Below, in pieces: positions 1 to 8,649 of a stretch of DNA of 64,000 nt. The notes under the pieces are model-generated. The model searched no databases. It saw nothing but the letters and a program-made list of their open reading frames with translations, and had not been told where the DNA came from. Made by a program: the position numbers and the translations under genes. The stretch is from Paenibacillus koleovorans NBRC 103111 (GTDB lineage: Bacteria; Bacillota; Bacilli; Paenibacillales; NBRC-103111): contig NZ_BIMA01000021.1 in the NCBI RefSeq assembly GCF_004000845.1, positions 16,700 through 80,699 of the forward strand, in the 5' to 3' direction. Each line of letters starts with the position of its first letter. Positions within the stretch are counted from its first letter, which is position 1.

Positions 1-81
1 ATCAAGGGCCGTGCTTACAACAGCAGTCGGAACCCAGCTGCCTGTCCTCTCCACGCACCAACTGAACTCTTTCACCAGAGG

Positions 82-111
82 ACCGTCAGGGTGATCTTCC
101 CTGACGGTTTT
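82..111 (+). terminator. Intrinsic terminator of a gene left of the window
   Basis: A 10-bp perfect stem (ACCGTCAGGG / CCCTGACGGT) with a 7-nt loop is followed by TTTTCTT on the + strand. The T tract is on the + side, so it best terminates a + gene lying to the left. It may also stop the convergent minus-strand operon that ends at 126. The rest of 1-125 shows nothing recognisable. Confidence 0.7.
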
Positions 112-125
112 CTTAAAAAACAAGC

Positions 126-911
126 TTATTGCGCCGTATACCCGCCGTCGATGACGATGGCTTGGCCCGTCACGCCGCGAGCGAGGTCGCCGGCCAGGAA
201 GACGGCGTATTCGGCGATCTCCGCCATGTCGATCAGGCGGCGCTGGGGGACGAGCGGCAGGATCACCTTCTCCAGCGCCTGCTCCGGCGTAATGCCGTGC
301 AGCTTCGCGACGTCGGCCAATTGATTCCGGACCAAGGAGGTATCGACATAACCCGGGCAGAGCGCGTTGACGGTGATGCCGTCGGTGGCGGTTTCCAGGG
401 CGACGGCTTTGGTCAGGCCGATCACCCCGTGTTTGGCGCTGTTGTAGGCGGTTTTGCCGGCAAAGCCGATCAACCCGTTGATCGAAGCGATATTGAGGAT
501 GCGGCCGAAGCGCCGGGCTCGCATGCCGGGAACGACCAGCTTGGTCAGCACAAAAGGGGCGGTCAGCATAACGGCGACCATACGCTCGAACTTCGCGGTA
601 GGGAAGTCCTCTACCGGCGACACGAATTGCATGCCGGCGTTGTTGACCAGCACGTCAATGCCGCCGCACTTTGACTCGACTTGCCGAAGCACGTCGATGA
701 TCTGGCTCTCCGACGTCACGTCGAGCGGCCAGCCGTGCGCATCGCCACCCTCTGCCACGAGCCGAGCGGCAGAGCGCTGCACGGCCTCACCGTCCAAGTC
801 CGTCAGCACGACCTTCGCCCCGGCCTCGGCGAAACGGCGTCCCATGGCGAGGCCGATTCCTCCGGCCGCTCCCGTGAGGAACACGATTCTCCCTTTGCAG
901 GATTCACTCAT
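126..911 (-). CDS. bdhA: 3-hydroxybutyrate dehydrogenase, SDR family
   Basis: A 261-aa classical short-chain dehydrogenase, predicted to interconvert D-3-hydroxybutyrate and acetoacetate with NAD in the cytosol. Visible are the N-terminal nucleotide motif TGAAGGIG, the NNAG motif, the catalytic Ser (NIASING) and YNSAK, and a C-terminal segment ending in IDGGYTAQ. The LCPGYVDT segment followed by a long lid (about residues 185-225) is typical of bacterial 3-hydroxybutyrate dehydrogenases. It starts at ATG 911 behind GGAGG with 7-nt spacing. It is the last gene of a five-gene minus-strand operon with a CoA-transferase pair, a thiolase and a hydroxyacyl-CoA dehydrogenase, which supports a ketone-body role over that of a generic SDR. 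Confidence 0.85.
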   Translation of the reverse strand: MSESCKGRIVFLTGAAGGIGLAMGRRFAEAGAKVVLTDLDGEAVQRSAARLVAEGGDAHGWPLDVTSESQIIDVLRQVESKCGGIDVLVNNAGMQFVSPVEDFPTAKFERMVAVMLTAPFVLTKLVVPGMRARRFGRILNIASINGLIGFAGKTAYNSAKHGVIGLTKAVALETATDGITVNALCPGYVDTSLVRNQLADVAKLHGITPEQALEKVILPLVPQRRLIDMAEIAEYAVFLAGDLARGVTGQAIVIDGGYTAQ

Positions 912-925
912 ACCCGTACCTCCAA

Positions 926-1591
926 TTAATAAGCGTCCAACACAATACGGCCCGATACGATCAGCTCCGGCTCGGTCATCCCGCGAATGTCATCCACCGA
1001 ATACCCGACCGCTACTTCTACTAGCTGCAATCCTTGCGGGGTCACATCGATGACGGCACGGTCCGTGACGATGCGATGGACGACGGCCTTTCCCGTAAGC
1101 GGCAGCGTGCAGTGATGTTTGATTTTCGACTGGCCGTCCTTGGTCACGTGGTCCATGATAACGATGACCCGTTTGGCACCGTGCACGAGGTCCATCGCCC
1201 CGCCCATGCCCTTCACCATTTTCCCCGGAATCATCCAGTTAGCCAGATCGCCGGCCTCCGACACCTCCATGCCGCCGAGAATGGCCAGGTCAATATGGCC
1301 GCCTCGAATCATAGCGAAGGATTCCGCACTGTTAAAGAAGGAAGCGTCAGCTAACGCCGTCACGGTTTCTTTGCCTGCATTGATGAGATCCGGGTCGACT
1401 TCCTCAGGCGAAGGGTAGGGGCCGATCCCGAGCAGGCCGTTCTCCGACTGTAGCACGACATGCTTCTCTTTCGAAATATAATTGGCCACTAAGGTAGGGA
1501 TTCCAATCCCCAGGTTGACGTAGCTGCCATTGACGATTTCTTTCTCCGCACGTCGTGCAACCCGTTCTCGACTCGACATTTGTCCGCTCAT
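926..1591 (-). CDS. scoB: 3-oxoacid CoA-transferase subunit B
   Basis: A 221-aa beta subunit of a family I CoA-transferase, which moves CoA from succinyl-CoA (or another donor) to acetoacetate. The catalytic glutamate lies in [10 protein letters not shown], and [10 protein letters not shown] near residue 30 is the family signature. It begins at ATG 1591 behind AGGAG, 14 bp from the end of bdhA on one side and about 20 bp from scoA on the other. The A and B subunits are separate genes, as usual in Firmicutes. A second A/B pair sits at 18.7-20.1 kb and probably serves a different acid. The exact acceptor (acetoacetate or butyrate) cannot be read from sequence. Confidence 0.88.
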   Translation of the reverse strand: MSGQMSSRERVARRAEKEIVNGSYVNLGIGIPTLVANYISKEKHVVLQSENGLLGIGPYPSPEEVDPDLINAGKETVTALADASFFNSAESFAMIRGGHIDLAILGGMEVSEAGDLANWMIPGKMVKGMGGAMDLVHGAKRVIVIMDHVTKDGQSKIKHHCTLPLTGKAVVHRIVTDRAVIDVTPQGLQLVEVAVGYSVDDIRGMTEPELIVSGRIVLDAY

Positions 1592-1613
1592 AGCTCTGTC
1601 TCCTTTCCATGTC

Positions 1614-2300
1614 TCAGGCAGTCGTCAATCGTTCAATTCGCTTCTCCTGGACGCCTACGATAAGCTTCTGCACATAGATGCCAGGTGTTACGATGGATTC
1701 GGGATCCAACTCGCCGACCTCCACCAAATGCTCCACTTCGGCGATAGTGACTCGGCCGGCTGCAGCCATCATCGGATTGAAATTGCGGGCCGTTTTGTTG
1801 TACGTCAAGTTGCCCATACGGTCCGAGCGGTAGGCGCGAATGAGGCTGAAGTCGGCAAACAGGCCATGTTCGAGCACATACTCTTTTCCGTTAAACGTAC
1901 GGGTCTCTCGACCGTCTGCATGAGGGGTTCCAACCCCGGCAGGTGTGTAGAATGCGGGGATCCCTGCGCCACCGGCCCGGATTCGCTCCGCCAGCGTGCC
2001 TTGAGGAACGAGCTCGGCTTCGATTTCGCCGTTCAGCACTTGTCGTTCGAATTCTTTGTTCTCCCCCACGTAAGAGGCGATGATCTTGGAAATTTGCTTG
2101 TTGCGGAGCAATAACCCGAGTCCCCAGTCATCCACCCCGCAGTTGTTGGAGATGACGGTCAGGTTACGGACTCCGCGCTCGGCCAGGGCGAGTAGCAATC
2201 CCTCCGGGATCCCGACCAATCCGAATCCTCCGACCATCAGGGTAGCGCCATCGGGAATGTCTTGCACGGCTTCCGCAAACGTAGGAATGATTTCTTTCAC
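1614..2300 (-). CDS. scoA: 3-oxoacid CoA-transferase subunit A
   Basis: A 228-aa alpha subunit of the family I CoA-transferase, partner of the downstream beta subunit. It has the typical [18 protein letters not shown] glycine-rich segment near residues 18-35 and the [16 protein letters not shown] segment in the middle. The start is GTG at 2300 behind AAGGAG with 9-nt spacing. It lies between scoB and the thiolase gene in one operon, so acid activation, thiolysis and 3-hydroxybutyrate oxidation are co-expressed. Confidence 0.88.
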   Translation of the reverse strand: MKEIIPTFAEAVQDIPDGATLMVGGFGLVGIPEGLLLALAERGVRNLTVISNNCGVDDWGLGLLLRNKQISKIIASYVGENKEFERQVLNGEIEAELVPQGTLAERIRAGGAGIPAFYTPAGVGTPHADGRETRTFNGKEYVLEHGLFADFSLIRAYRSDRMGNLTYNKTARNFNPMMAAAGRVTIAEVEHLVEVGELDPESIVTPGIYVQKLIVGVQEKRIERLTTA

Positions 2301-2339
2301 GAAGGGTAGCTCCTTTCCAAAGCAGTATAGGTTGGTTGG

Positions 2340-3542
2340 TCAAACGCGCTCGACAATAGCTGCAATCCCCTGGCCCCCGCCGATGCATAGAGAAGCTAGA
2401 CCATAGCGAGACTGTCTGCGCTGCATTTCATGGACCAGGGTGACCAGTACGCGTGCGCCGCTGGCTCCGATCGGATGCCCCAGGGCGATGGCGCCGCCGT
2501 TGACGTTGAAGATGCCTGGATCAAAGTCGAAATGCCGGACGAAAGCCAGCGCTTGCGCGGCAAAAGCTTCATTGACCTCAAGCAGGTCCATATTTGCCAT
2601 GCCTAGTCCAGCCTTAGCCAGCGCACGCTCCGTCGCAGGTACGGGTCCGATGCCCATCATGGCCGGGTCGACCCCTGCCGATGCATGGGACTTGATGATG
2701 GCGAGCGGCTTGATTCCAAGCGCGGAGGCGCGTTGCCCAGACATTAGTACTAATGCAGCTGCGCCGTCATTTATGCCGGAGGAATTGCCCGCCGTTACAA
2801 GACCATCCGGCTTGAACGCCGGCCGAAGCTTGGAGAGTCGCTCCACCGACGTATCCGGCCGCGGGTATTCATCCGTCTCAATGGACAGCGCATCGCCTTT
2901 CTTTTGGGGAATGTCCACAGGGATGATTTCGTCGGCGAATCTACCCGCCGCGATAGCTTCACTTGCTTTTCGCTGGCTGTCATACGCGAATTGATCCAGC
3001 TCTGCCCGGGTAAAGCCGTACTGTGCGCTTATATTTTCGGCCGTCACTCCCATGTGATAGTCGTTCATCGCACACCAGAGCCCGTCATTCACCATGGAGT
3101 CCTTGACCGTCTGGTCGTTCATTCGGTACCCCGAGCGGGCGCCGGGCAGCAAATAAGGGGCCAGGCTCATATTTTCCATGCCACCGGCAACCACAAGGTC
3201 GCGCTCTCCGCTGCGGATGGCATTATAGGCTAGAGCAACCGCTTTCAAACCAGAGCCGCATACTTCGTTAATCGTGAGCGCTGGGCACTCTACAGGCAGG
3301 CCCGCAGCCAGTGCGGCTTGACGGGCGGGATTTTGCCCAAGTCCGGCTTGGAGCACGTTTCCCATGATCACTTCGTCTACCAGTGAGGAATCGATACCGG
3401 CGCGTCGAATCGCTTCACGTATGGCAACCGCACCTAAATGAGTGGCTGCGATATCCTTGAATTGGCCGTTAAAGCTGCCTATAGGCGTCCTCACCGCGCT
3501 TGCGATCACAACGTCATCCGCTGCAACGAGATTTGTAGTCAA
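2340..3542 (-). CDS. Acetyl-CoA acetyltransferase (thiolase II)
   Basis: A full-length 400-aa thiolase. The nucleophilic Cys is in [10 protein letters not shown], the catalytic His in [10 protein letters not shown], and the second Cys in LCIGGGQG near the C-terminus. It should catalyse reversible cleavage of acetoacetyl-CoA to two acetyl-CoA, or a closely related 3-ketoacyl-CoA reaction. The start is TTG at 3542, overlapping the TGA of the upstream dehydrogenase gene (CATTGACT) with an AGGAGG about 10 nt upstream, which indicates translational coupling. Unlike the thiolase-like protein at 21.9 kb, all catalytic residues are present. Confidence 0.9.
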   Translation of the reverse strand: MTTNLVAADDVVIASAVRTPIGSFNGQFKDIAATHLGAVAIREAIRRAGIDSSLVDEVIMGNVLQAGLGQNPARQAALAAGLPVECPALTINEVCGSGLKAVALAYNAIRSGERDLVVAGGMENMSLAPYLLPGARSGYRMNDQTVKDSMVNDGLWCAMNDYHMGVTAENISAQYGFTRAELDQFAYDSQRKASEAIAAGRFADEIIPVDIPQKKGDALSIETDEYPRPDTSVERLSKLRPAFKPDGLVTAGNSSGINDGAAALVLMSGQRASALGIKPLAIIKSHASAGVDPAMMGIGPVPATERALAKAGLGMANMDLLEVNEAFAAQALAFVRHFDFDPGIFNVNGGAIALGHPIGASGARVLVTLVHEMQRRQSRYGLASLCIGGGQGIAAIVERV

Positions 3543-4423
3543 TGCTCTTGAGCCTCCTTGGCTTTTTTGTATGCAACCAGTTGGTTTATATTTTCGCTCA
3601 TGGGCGAAGTTGTCTGTGAGGTTTCATTATATTCGTAGAATCCCCGGCCGGTTTTAGTTCCCAGTTCGCCGTGTGCGACCTTATCCAGAATCGATTCCGG
3701 CGCCGTTGAGCTTCCCGAAAGCTCGGGGAACAGGTGACCGGTTACCTTGGCCCATATATCCAGTCCGCCCAGGTCGGCAATTTCGAAAGGGCCTTTGAAC
3801 GCCCACCGAAGCCCAAGGCCTTCCCTCACAACCGTATCCACCTGCTCGACATCGGCTACCCCGCTTTCCACCAAATGGATCGCTTCGCGCATCAAGGCGG
3901 CCTGCAATCGATTGGCGATAAAGCCCGGAACATCTTTGTTCAACATAACCGGCACTTTCCCGCAAACCCGCAGGACGGAAGCGACCTGATCCAGCACATG
4001 GGGTGAGGTGGACGGCGATCCGACTAGTTCAACAAGCGGTATCACTTCAGGTGGATTAAAAAAGTGAGTAATGATCATACGGTCGGAGAAGCTCAAATTT
4101 GCCGACAGTTCATGGAGCGTGAAGGAGGAGGTGTTGGAGGCGACGATGGCTTGCGTTTGAATGAGCGCTTCCAGCTCCCGGAATAAGGTCCGTTTCAGCT
4201 CCAGCTGTTCGGGAACGGCTTCTATAATGAGCTCGGCTGCAGCCACGGCTTGCCCTAGCGTAAAGCTGACTTCCAGAAGCGGGTAACCGGTTTGGAGCGA
4301 ATTCGCGGCTTCTGTCGTCCGGATGGCAGGGTCATAGAGATTCACTTCCATGCCATGAGACGCTAGTAGACGGGCAATCCCAAGACCCATCGTGCCGGCA
4401 CCCAGCACCGTAATGTTTTTCAT
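3539..4423 (-). CDS. 3-hydroxybutyryl-CoA dehydrogenase
   Basis: A 294-aa NAD-dependent 3-hydroxyacyl-CoA dehydrogenase with the N-terminal Rossmann motif GAGTMGLG (residues 7-14), the catalytic His in [16 protein letters not shown], and the C-terminal 3HCDH domain ([14 protein letters not shown] onward). It oxidises 3-hydroxybutyryl-CoA to acetoacetyl-CoA, which feeds the thiolase next to it. It is the first gene of the minus operon, starts at ATG 4423 behind AAGGAGG, and lies divergent to a LysR gene that is its likely regulator. Confidence 0.88.
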   Translation of the reverse strand: MKNITVLGAGTMGLGIARLLASHGMEVNLYDPAIRTTEAANSLQTGYPLLEVSFTLGQAVAAAELIIEAVPEQLELKRTLFRELEALIQTQAIVASNTSSFTLHELSANLSFSDRMIITHFFNPPEVIPLVELVGSPSTSPHVLDQVASVLRVCGKVPVMLNKDVPGFIANRLQAALMREAIHLVESGVADVEQVDTVVREGLGLRWAFKGPFEIADLGGLDIWAKVTGHLFPELSGSSTAPESILDKVAHGELGTKTGRGFYEYNETSQTTSPMSENINQLVAYKKAKEAQEH

Positions 4424-4455
4424 CCTCTTATGCCTCCTTCTTGATCTATAATTTC

Positions 4456-4484
4456 ATTGTACAGTCGAACTTTTTATGAGTAAA
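4456..4484 (-). promoter_or_regulatory. Candidate sigma-A promoter of the ketone-body operon
   Basis: On the minus strand TTTACT (4484-4479) and TACAAT (4461-4456) are separated by 17 bp, upstream of the first gene of the operon. Between this and the LysR gene lies a short near-palindrome ATATGGCATAT (4491-4501) that could be part of a LysR binding site. The assignment is by eye only. Confidence 0.5.
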
Positions 4485-4540
4485 ATACATATATGGCATA
4501 TCATTTATTCGATTTATCTATATTATAGGCGGTGTGAAAA

Positions 4541-5443
4541 GTGGATTTACGCCAATTAAACTACTTCCTGGAGGTGGCGCAGCATGCCAGCTTCTCCAAG
4601 GCTAGCCAGTCCATTCATCTCTCCCAACCTACGTTAAGCAAAATGGTGCGAAACTTGGAGGAGGAGCTGGGGGTGGTGCTGTTTAACCGTTCCACGCGAA
4701 AAGTAGAGCTCACAGAAGCCGGCAAAGTCGTTCAGGCCCATGCGCAAACCGTCGTTAGCGCCAGTCAGCAGTTGCTCGCCGCCGTCATGGATCTTACGGA
4801 AATGAAGAAGGGGCAGTTCACGTTGGGGCTTCCGCCGGTGATCGGGGCCAGCTTTTTTCCGAAGGTAATCGCGGAGTTTCATCAGCAATACCCGGACATT
4901 GACATCCGACTGGTCGAGGAGGGGGGTAAACGGATCGAGCAGCTGCTTCATGAAGGTGCGATTGATCTAGGCGTAGTCGTCTTGCCGGTGGATGAAACCC
5001 GGTTCGAGGTCGTCCCCATTCTGGAACGGGTGCTGAAGCTGGTGGTGCCGCCCGACCATCGCTTGGCTAAACGAAGAAAGGTGAAGCTGAATGAGCTGCA
5101 GCAGGAGTCGTTTATTTTGTTCCGTCAGGAATTCAACCTGCATGACCGCGTGAAGGAGGCCTGCATCCTGGCCGGGTTCAAGCCGAGAGTGGCATTCGAG
5201 AGCGCGCAGTGGGACTTTATCAGTGAGCTGGTGTGTGCAGGCCAAGGGATTTCCTTGCTGCCCGAGACGATTTGCGCCAAGCTCGACCCCGCCAAGGTGC
5301 GCGTGATTCATCAGATCGATCCGGGTGTTCACTGGGACATGGCCATCATTTGGAAAAAGGGGCGCTACATCTCCCACGCGGCCAAAGGGTGGGTGGAGTT
5401 CGCTCAGCAGGTGTTTGCCGGCGGTACGGGGAAGGAGACTTAG
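4541..5443 (+). CDS. LysR-family transcriptional regulator
   Basis: A 300-aa LysR-type protein. Residues 1-60 form the winged helix-turn-helix (MDLRQLNYFLEVAQHASFSKAS, LSQPTLSKMVRNLEEELG), and residues 90-290 form the periplasmic-binding-protein-like effector domain. It starts at GTG 4541. It is transcribed away from the 3-hydroxybutyrate operon across a 117-bp gap, the usual arrangement for a LysR activator of the divergent operon. The effector is not visible; an acyl-CoA intermediate or C4 acid would fit. Confidence 0.88.
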   Translation: MDLRQLNYFLEVAQHASFSKASQSIHLSQPTLSKMVRNLEEELGVVLFNRSTRKVELTEAGKVVQAHAQTVVSASQQLLAAVMDLTEMKKGQFTLGLPPVIGASFFPKVIAEFHQQYPDIDIRLVEEGGKRIEQLLHEGAIDLGVVVLPVDETRFEVVPILERVLKLVVPPDHRLAKRRKVKLNELQQESFILFRQEFNLHDRVKEACILAGFKPRVAFESAQWDFISELVCAGQGISLLPETICAKLDPAKVRVIHQIDPGVHWDMAIIWKKGRYISHAAKGWVEFAQQVFAGGTGKET

Positions 5444-5493
5444 GTGGTAGTCGAAGGTAGGCTAATATTTATTTCGGAGAGGTCGTGAATCCT

Positions 5494-6249
5494 ATGTGTT
5501 TGATCTTATTTGCTTACAGGGTGCATCCTGTTTATCAACTTGTTATGGTCGCGAACCGCGATGAATTCTATGCCCGTCCGACGGCGCCGATTCATTATTG
5601 GAGCGATCACCCACATGTACTGGCCGGGAGGGATCTGCTTCGGAGCGGGACATGGATGGGTGTGACGACTACCGGCCGATTCGCCGCTCTGACGAATTAT
5701 CGCGACCCTGCCGAGAAAGCCGACGGCAAGCTTTCTCGCGGAGAATTAGTCTCTGCTTATTTATCCTGCGAAGAATCGCCTCTGATTTATGCGGAACGTG
5801 CTGCACTTAAACGGACGGAGTACCCTGGGTATAACCTTCTGATCGGCGATCCGAACGAGCTGTATTACTATTCGAACGTGGGCAACGAGATTCGGAAGCT
5901 CCAACCCGGCGTTTACGGCGTGAGCAATCATCTGCTGGATACCGATTGGCCGAAAGTGACGAAGGGGAAGCAAGCTTTGGAGGCTCAGCTGGCGGATGTT
6001 CGGGCCGATCGGGCCGATCCGCTCTTCGAGCTGCTGGAGGACGCGGATCCTGCGCCGGACGAGGCGCTGCCCGCAACCGGAGTCCCGCTGGAGTGGGAGC
6101 GACTGCTCTCTTCCATTTTCATTGAGAGTGACCGTTACGGGACGAGAAGCTCTACAGTTTTGCTCATGACTGCGAATCGGATCCACTATGTGGAGCGAAC
6201 ACGCACAGGGGAACTCGCCGAGGATCGTGGGTATTCGATAGTTTTCTAG
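5494..6249 (+). CDS. NRDE-family protein (TANGO2-like)
   Basis: A 251-aa member of the NRDE/TANGO2 family. The N-terminal MCLILFAY and the motif VANRDEFYARPTAP (about residues 20-33) define it, with GTWMGVTTTGRFAALTNYR following. Family members begin with Met-Cys, so ATG 5494 is preferred over the in-frame GTG at 5485. The GGAGAGG at 5476-5482 is well spaced from ATG and too close to GTG. The biochemical role is not established; links to haem or lipid handling exist for eukaryotic members. It lies just after the LysR gene and may be co-transcribed. Confidence 0.8.
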   Translation: MCLILFAYRVHPVYQLVMVANRDEFYARPTAPIHYWSDHPHVLAGRDLLRSGTWMGVTTTGRFAALTNYRDPAEKADGKLSRGELVSAYLSCEESPLIYAERAALKRTEYPGYNLLIGDPNELYYYSNVGNEIRKLQPGVYGVSNHLLDTDWPKVTKGKQALEAQLADVRADRADPLFELLEDADPAPDEALPATGVPLEWERLLSSIFIESDRYGTRSSTVLLMTANRIHYVERTRTGELAEDRGYSIVF

Positions 6250-6302
6250 CAGCGCAAAGCCGGAAACGCTTAGTATAGCGGGTTAGAGCAAGGGGACGAA
6301 AA

Positions 6303-6379
6303 AAATAACGATATGGCGTAACGCTATATCGCGGAAAACCGGAGGTCGGACGAAAATAAGGGGTTGGCGAATCGTTATT
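6303..6379. repeat. Nested inverted repeats before the sulfatase gene
   Basis: A hairpin CGATATGGCG-TAA-CGCTATATCG (6309-6331, one G-T pair) sits inside a wider inverted repeat, AAATAACGAT (6303-6312) against ATCGTTATTT (6370-6379). GGACGAAAA also recurs directly at about 6293 and 6352. It could be a small dispersed intergenic element, a terminator for the NRDE gene or a regulatory structure. Confidence 0.5.
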
Positions 6380-6431
6380 TGTAGGAAAAAGTTCTTTAGC
6401 CGCAATGAAAAACGTTTGTCAGGAGGAACGC

Positions 6432-7934
6432 ATGAAGACCATCTTTCTATTAATGGATTCGCTTAACCGGCATTATCTGAACGCATATCAATCTAGTTGG
6501 GTACAAACGCCGAATATCGATCGATTAGCGGCCCGCGGTGCCGTGTTCGAGAACCATTACGCGGGTTCCTTGCCTTGTATGCCGGCACGGCGAGAAATGA
6601 TGACCGGGAGGCTGAACTTTTTGGAATCCCGTTGGAGCCCTCTGCAGCCGTACGACGAAACGTATCCTCAGCTGCTGCGAGATCAAGCCAGCACTTACAC
6701 GCATATGATTACGGATTATTACCATTATTTTGAAGCGGGCGGCGCGGGGTACCACACTCCCTTCAATACATGGGAATTTATGCGCGGTCAAGAAGGGGAT
6801 GCTTGGCATCCTCGTGTGCAAGACCCTGAAGTTCCGGTGTATCGCGGCAAAAATCGCCGCCAGGATTGGGTGAACCGGACACAGATGGATCTGGAGCGGG
6901 ATGAGGATTATCCTACGCCGCAATGCTTCAGGCGCGGGATCGATTTTCTGGAGCACAATCACGATCAGGAAAATTGGTTGCTGCACCTGGAAGTGTTCGA
7001 CCCCCACGAACCGTTTCTTTGCCCGCAAAAATATCGGGATTTATATAGCGATTCATGGAAGGGAGCCTACCATTTCGACTGGCCCCCGTATGCTCCGGTA
7101 GATTCGAATTACGAAGATCAGGATGCTATAGAGCATATCCGCAAATGTTATGCAGGTACTTTGACGATGGCGGATGTCTGGCTGGGGAAACTTCTGGATA
7201 TAATGGATCAACTCGATCTATGGAAGGATACCACAGTCATTTTAACAACGGATCATGGCCATTTATTAGGGGAACACGGGTATTGGGCCAAAAATTATAT
7301 GTTCGATTATCAACGGTTGGTGCATATACCCCTGATCGTATATAAACCTGAGGCGCCGATGAACGGCCGACGGGTCAGCGCGCTCACCACGACGATCGAT
7401 CTTATGCCGACACTGTTGGACCTTCATGGAGCCCACCCTTCTGATTCCGTTCAAGGAAAATCGATTGTTCATCTGCTAGAGAGAGACGAGCCGCATCATG
7501 ATGCCGTGCTCTATGGCTATTTCGGGAAGGACGTCAATATGACGGATGGCCGATACACGTACTGCAGACAGCCGCTCCCGGGTGCGCCGGCCTACCATCA
7601 TACTGCTGCTCCCGTTGTCGGGCAGAAGAAGCTGGAGCTGTATGAGCATGCCGATTTCGGGCGTTACCTGCCGTACACTCCAATGCGGGTATATCGGGTT
7701 CCCGAGCCATCTCGTAATCATCATAACGCACCCGACCACCATTTGCTGTACGACATTGCCCATGACCCGGAACAAAGCAGTCCGATCCGAGACACGGCCC
7801 TAGAAGAGCAATTCGCCTCTAAATTGCTTGATCTTCTGCGGCGCTATCAGGCTCCTGACTGGCAATATGCCCGGATCGGATTCCATGAGGAACTGCTATC
7901 AGATGTACAAAACGATAAACGGACTGAGCTTTGA
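6432..7934 (+). CDS. Sulfatase-family hydrolase
   Basis: A 500-aa sulfatase. The modification motif Cys-x-Pro-x-Arg is present as CMPAR with Cys49, which would be converted to formylglycine by an FGE or anSME maturase not seen here. Metal-site elements include DSLNRHY near the N-terminus and TTDHGHLLGEHGYW about residues 275-290. The start is ATG 6432 behind AGGAGG with 5-nt spacing, rather than the ATG at 6405. There is no signal peptide, so it should act in the cytosol, perhaps on imported sulfated saccharides or other sulfate esters. The substrate cannot be told. Phosphonate monoester hydrolase activity is a possible alternative. Confidence 0.85.
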   Translation: MKTIFLLMDSLNRHYLNAYQSSWVQTPNIDRLAARGAVFENHYAGSLPCMPARREMMTGRLNFLESRWSPLQPYDETYPQLLRDQASTYTHMITDYYHYFEAGGAGYHTPFNTWEFMRGQEGDAWHPRVQDPEVPVYRGKNRRQDWVNRTQMDLERDEDYPTPQCFRRGIDFLEHNHDQENWLLHLEVFDPHEPFLCPQKYRDLYSDSWKGAYHFDWPPYAPVDSNYEDQDAIEHIRKCYAGTLTMADVWLGKLLDIMDQLDLWKDTTVILTTDHGHLLGEHGYWAKNYMFDYQRLVHIPLIVYKPEAPMNGRRVSALTTTIDLMPTLLDLHGAHPSDSVQGKSIVHLLERDEPHHDAVLYGYFGKDVNMTDGRYTYCRQPLPGAPAYHHTAAPVVGQKKLELYEHADFGRYLPYTPMRVYRVPEPSRNHHNAPDHHLLYDIAHDPEQSSPIRDTALEEQFASKLLDLLRRYQAPDWQYARIGFHEELLSDVQNDKRTEL

Positions 7935-8062
7935 GCGGAATTGGGAAGTTGGCAGCCGGCACACGAATATGTGTTACTATAAAAATAGTTGTTTCTTTGT
8001 TCAAATTCAGAAGGGCAGGCTTTGGTTGCGTTGGAAACTGAAAATGGGAGGGCGTTATTGAA

Positions 8063-8623
8063 ATGGGTAAACTGATCTACCCTATTAACGTATCTTTGGA
8101 CGGTTACATGGAGGACGAAGGCGGCAATCTCGATTGGTCGATCTCCGATGACGAGACGTATGCGTTCTGGACTGACTTCCAGCGGACGATTGGCACCTAC
8201 TTGTACGGGCGCGGAATGTACGAGTCGATGGTGTACTGGGAGACGGCGAACGCAAGCGGCGACCAATCGGAGGTAGGGCGGGAATTCGCTCAGATCTGGC
8301 GAGCGGCTGAGAAGATCGTGTATTCCCGGACGCTTCAAGCGGTGTCAAGCGCCAAGACCAGGCTCGAGCGCGAATTCGACCCTGATGCGATCCGGCGGCT
8401 GAAGGAGTCCTCAGGAGCCGACATTACGATTGGCGGCCCCGAGCTTGCTGGGCAGGCGATGAGCGCGGGATTGATCGACGAGTGTCATCTGCTTCTTAAT
8501 CCGATCGCCTTGGGCGGAGGTAAGCGAGCTTTGCCGGACAATCTTCGCATGCGGCTCGAGCTTCTCGGTGAGCACCGCTTCCGTAGCGGCGTTGTTCATC
8601 TTCACTACCGCGTGATCGCCTGA
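8063..8623 (+). CDS. RibD C-terminal / DHFR-like reductase domain protein
   Basis: A 186-aa protein of the dihydrofolate-reductase-like superfamily that includes the RibD reductase domain. It opens with GKLIYPINVSLDGYMED, and has a central TYLYGRGMYESMVYW and a C-terminal GGPELAGQAMSAGLIDECHL segment typical of these stand-alone proteins. It is probably NADPH-binding; the substrate is unknown. It starts at ATG 8063 and lies 26 bp upstream of the 572-aa gene, so the two may be co-transcribed. No riboflavin or folate genes are nearby. Confidence 0.8.
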   Translation: MGKLIYPINVSLDGYMEDEGGNLDWSISDDETYAFWTDFQRTIGTYLYGRGMYESMVYWETANASGDQSEVGREFAQIWRAAEKIVYSRTLQAVSSAKTRLEREFDPDAIRRLKESSGADITIGGPELAGQAMSAGLIDECHLLLNPIALGGGKRALPDNLRMRLELLGEHRFRSGVVHLHYRVIA

Positions 8624-8649
8624 CCGCGCACGCTTTAGGAGGACAACCA

